Assembly: GCF_013373365.1 (NCBI RefSeq)
Contig: NZ_CP035925.1
Span: forward strand, 2,976,001 to 3,040,000
Direction of reading: 5' to 3'
Origin: Lentibacillus sp. CBA3610
Lineage (GTDB): Bacteria > Bacillota > Bacilli > Bacillales > Amphibacillaceae
DNA: 64,000 nucleotides
Of the stretch, positions 62,767 through 64,000 are shown in pieces. A program made the translations under genes and the position numbers. Position 1 is the stretch's first letter. Every line of letters begins with the position of its first letter. Below the pieces are notes generated by a model that was not told where the DNA came from, did not search any database, and saw only the letters and a list, made by a program, of their open reading frames with translations.

Positions 62767-63699
62767 TTATTGAAAAATACGGTCAATTTCCTGAATCTCA
62801 TCATTTGTCAATTGAACATCATTGGTTTTCTGATTATTGAGTACCTGCTCAGCCCGTTTCGCACCAGGAATGATGGCATCAATGGTATCTCTGGTTAAGT
62901 ACCAGGCTAACACAACATGTGCCACTTCTGCATCTTTTGCATCCGCAATTTGACGCAGCTTGTCCACTTTCGCCAGATTCTGCTCGAAGGCTCCTTCCTT
63001 GAAGTATGGTGAGTTCGCCCGGATATCATTAAATTGTGACTGCTTATCATATTTTCCTGCCAAAAGCCCTGCTGCGAGAGGAAAAAATGGAATAAACGAA
63101 ATATTGTGCTCAGTTGTATAAGGGAAGAACGTATTCTCAGCTCCCCGGTTCAATAGATTATACTCACCCTGATAAACATCGACATAACCGTCCTGGTCGG
63201 CTGCTTTCAATTGTTCGGGCGTGAAGTTGGAAAGGCCGATAGAACGGATTTTTCCTTCATCCTTCAATTCTTTCAATGCACCGACTGCTTCGGCTTCAGG
63301 TGTTTTCTCATCCGGATAATGGATATATAATAAATCAATATAATCTGTTTGCAGCCGCTTCAGGCTATTTTCAACTTCCTGTTTTAAAAAGTCAGGTGAA
63401 TTGTCATTGACCATGCCATCATCTTTAAATATTGGCGATACTTTTGTGGCAATCACCAGATCGGAGCGCTTACCGCTTTCCTTGACCACTTCACCGACCA
63501 ACTCTTCTGAGCGTCCCGGGCCATATAAGTAAGCTGTATCCAGAAAGTTTACCCCATTATCGATGGCTGTTCTTACAAGTTCTTTCCCTGCTTCTTCATC
63601 TGTGTCAGGAAATAGGTTATGCCCGCCGACAGCGTTTGTACCCAGTCCAACCGGATTTACGTATAAACCTGATTTTCCGAGTTGCACGTGTTTTGTCAT
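62767..63699 (-). CDS. Aldo/keto reductase
   Basis: A 310-aa cytoplasmic NADPH-dependent oxidoreductase of the TIM-barrel AKR superfamily (YhdN/AKR11-type). The catalytic Asp-Tyr-Lys-His set is present: [10 protein letters not shown] (about 49-58), IATKVSP with Lys (about 83), and LLYIHYPD with His (about 125). RSIGLSNF (about 155-162) is typical. The ATG at 63699 follows AAGGAG. Substrate unknown; related enzymes reduce methylglyoxal or other carbonyls. Confidence 0.9.
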   Translation of the reverse strand: MTKHVQLGKSGLYVNPVGLGTNAVGGHNLFPDTDEEAGKELVRTAIDNGVNFLDTAYLYGPGRSEELVGEVVKESGKRSDLVIATKVSPIFKDDGMVNDNSPDFLKQEVENSLKRLQTDYIDLLYIHYPDEKTPEAEAVGALKELKDEGKIRSIGLSNFTPEQLKAADQDGYVDVYQGEYNLLNRGAENTFFPYTTEHNISFIPFFPLAAGLLAGKYDKQSQFNDIRANSPYFKEGAFEQNLAKVDKLRQIADAKDAEVAHVVLAWYLTRDTIDAIIPGAKRAEQVLNNQKTNDVQLTNDEIQEIDRIFQ

Positions 63700-63932
63700 G
63701 TGATCAGTCTCCTTATGTTCGTAGTATATTGAAAACATTAAATCATTTGTCTGCAATATTCAACGTACATGCCCACTATTCTTGTTACTTGCTAAAAATA
63801 TGCTCCACTTTTTCTTCTTCGGTTTTTCCTTCTTCTCTTTTTTGCCTAAAAAGACTTCTCTGACTTGATTCCTTTTCTTCTTCTCTATTTTATTTTACCG
63901 ATTTTAATGATTTCAAACACAAAATCCGATAA

Positions 63933-64000
63933 TTAAATTACCGGATAATATGGCGCATAGCGCGGATTGGTATAGTACGGCGGTCTTGGCCCGACCACAG
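63933..64000 (-). CDS. C-terminal end of a Pro/Tyr-rich protein, partial
   Basis: The reading frame entering from the right ends at TAA (63933-63935) and reads VGPRPPYYTNPRYAPYYPVI. The Pro/Tyr/Asn-rich composition resembles spore-coat or envelope tails of Bacillaceae. Only about 22 residues are in the window, so no function can be given. Confidence 0.5.
   Translation of the reverse strand, partial: VVGPRPPYYTNPRYAPYYPVI

Overview
The window looks like the chromosome of a moderately halophilic or alkaliphilic Bacillaceae (Virgibacillus, Lentibacillus or Oceanobacillus-like). This rests on typical Bacillus ribosome-binding sites (AAGGAGG-type, many GTG and TTG starts), frequent Rho-independent terminators, and gene content: a complete Mrp Na+/H+ antiporter, a BCCT osmolyte transporter, two NhaC-type antiporters, acidic proteins, BceRSAB, PadR-DUF2812, FloT and MntABCD. 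The genus is an inference; no rRNA or tRNA gene was seen. All calls come from reading the sequence and remembered family knowledge. No database search was run.

Layout. 1-1.1 kb: short accessory genes and GGGCGC-type intergenic elements. 1.2-5.0 kb: a BceRS two-component system with its BceAB transporter, whose permease lacks its C-terminal third. 5.0-6.5 kb: PadR regulator with DUF2812 membrane protein. 6.6-9.8 kb: BCCT and NhaC transporters. 9.8-12.6 kb: a DUF421 protein and an isolated ParM/ParR-like actin partition module with an upstream TTGTGTAC repeat cluster. 12.6-13.7 kb: rlmN. 13.8-18.7 kb: two paralogous pairs of GMC dehydrogenase plus gluconate-dehydrogenase-subunit-3-like protein, arranged head to head. 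18.9-25.9 kb: a KdpD-type Usp protein divergent from mrpABCDEFG. 26-29.8 kb: luciferase-like oxidoreductase and psuK-psuG pseudouridine catabolism. 29.9-36.4 kb: DinB protein, XRE regulator, CoA-transferase, LytTR regulator and an NDH-2-like oxidoreductase.

36.4-41.8 kb is an accessory patch. It holds a lipoprotein, a MOSC protein, a frameshifted DJ-1/PfpI gene, a RelBE-type toxin-antitoxin pair, a HEPN/MNT (HepT) pair, a zeta-toxin-like remnant and several GGGCGC elements. 42-51.7 kb is the histidine utilisation cluster: divergent LysR gene, then hutG, hutU, hutI, hutH, a YuiF-like transporter and an AbrB-family membrane protein. hutG and hutU contain dense single-base indels in this sequence. 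52-57.6 kb: HAD phosphatase, mntABCD with clear promoter and operators, and a DUF3267 protein. 57.6-64 kb: SDR, small membrane proteins, flotillin with a sigma-W promoter, a DUF3953 gene broken by an 11-bp duplication, and an aldo/keto reductase.

The most unusual signals are: (1) five unrelated-looking intergenic arrays that share a period of about 21 bp (41 bp as a dimer), each with its own conserved core; (2) the chromosomal actin/ParR module with a candidate centromere; (3) tracts of clustered single-base insertions that break hutU, hutG and a DJ-1 gene; (4) a perfect 30-bp inverted repeat between two toxin-antitoxin modules; and (5) genes whose best ribosome-binding site points to AUA or CUG/AUU instead of AUG.
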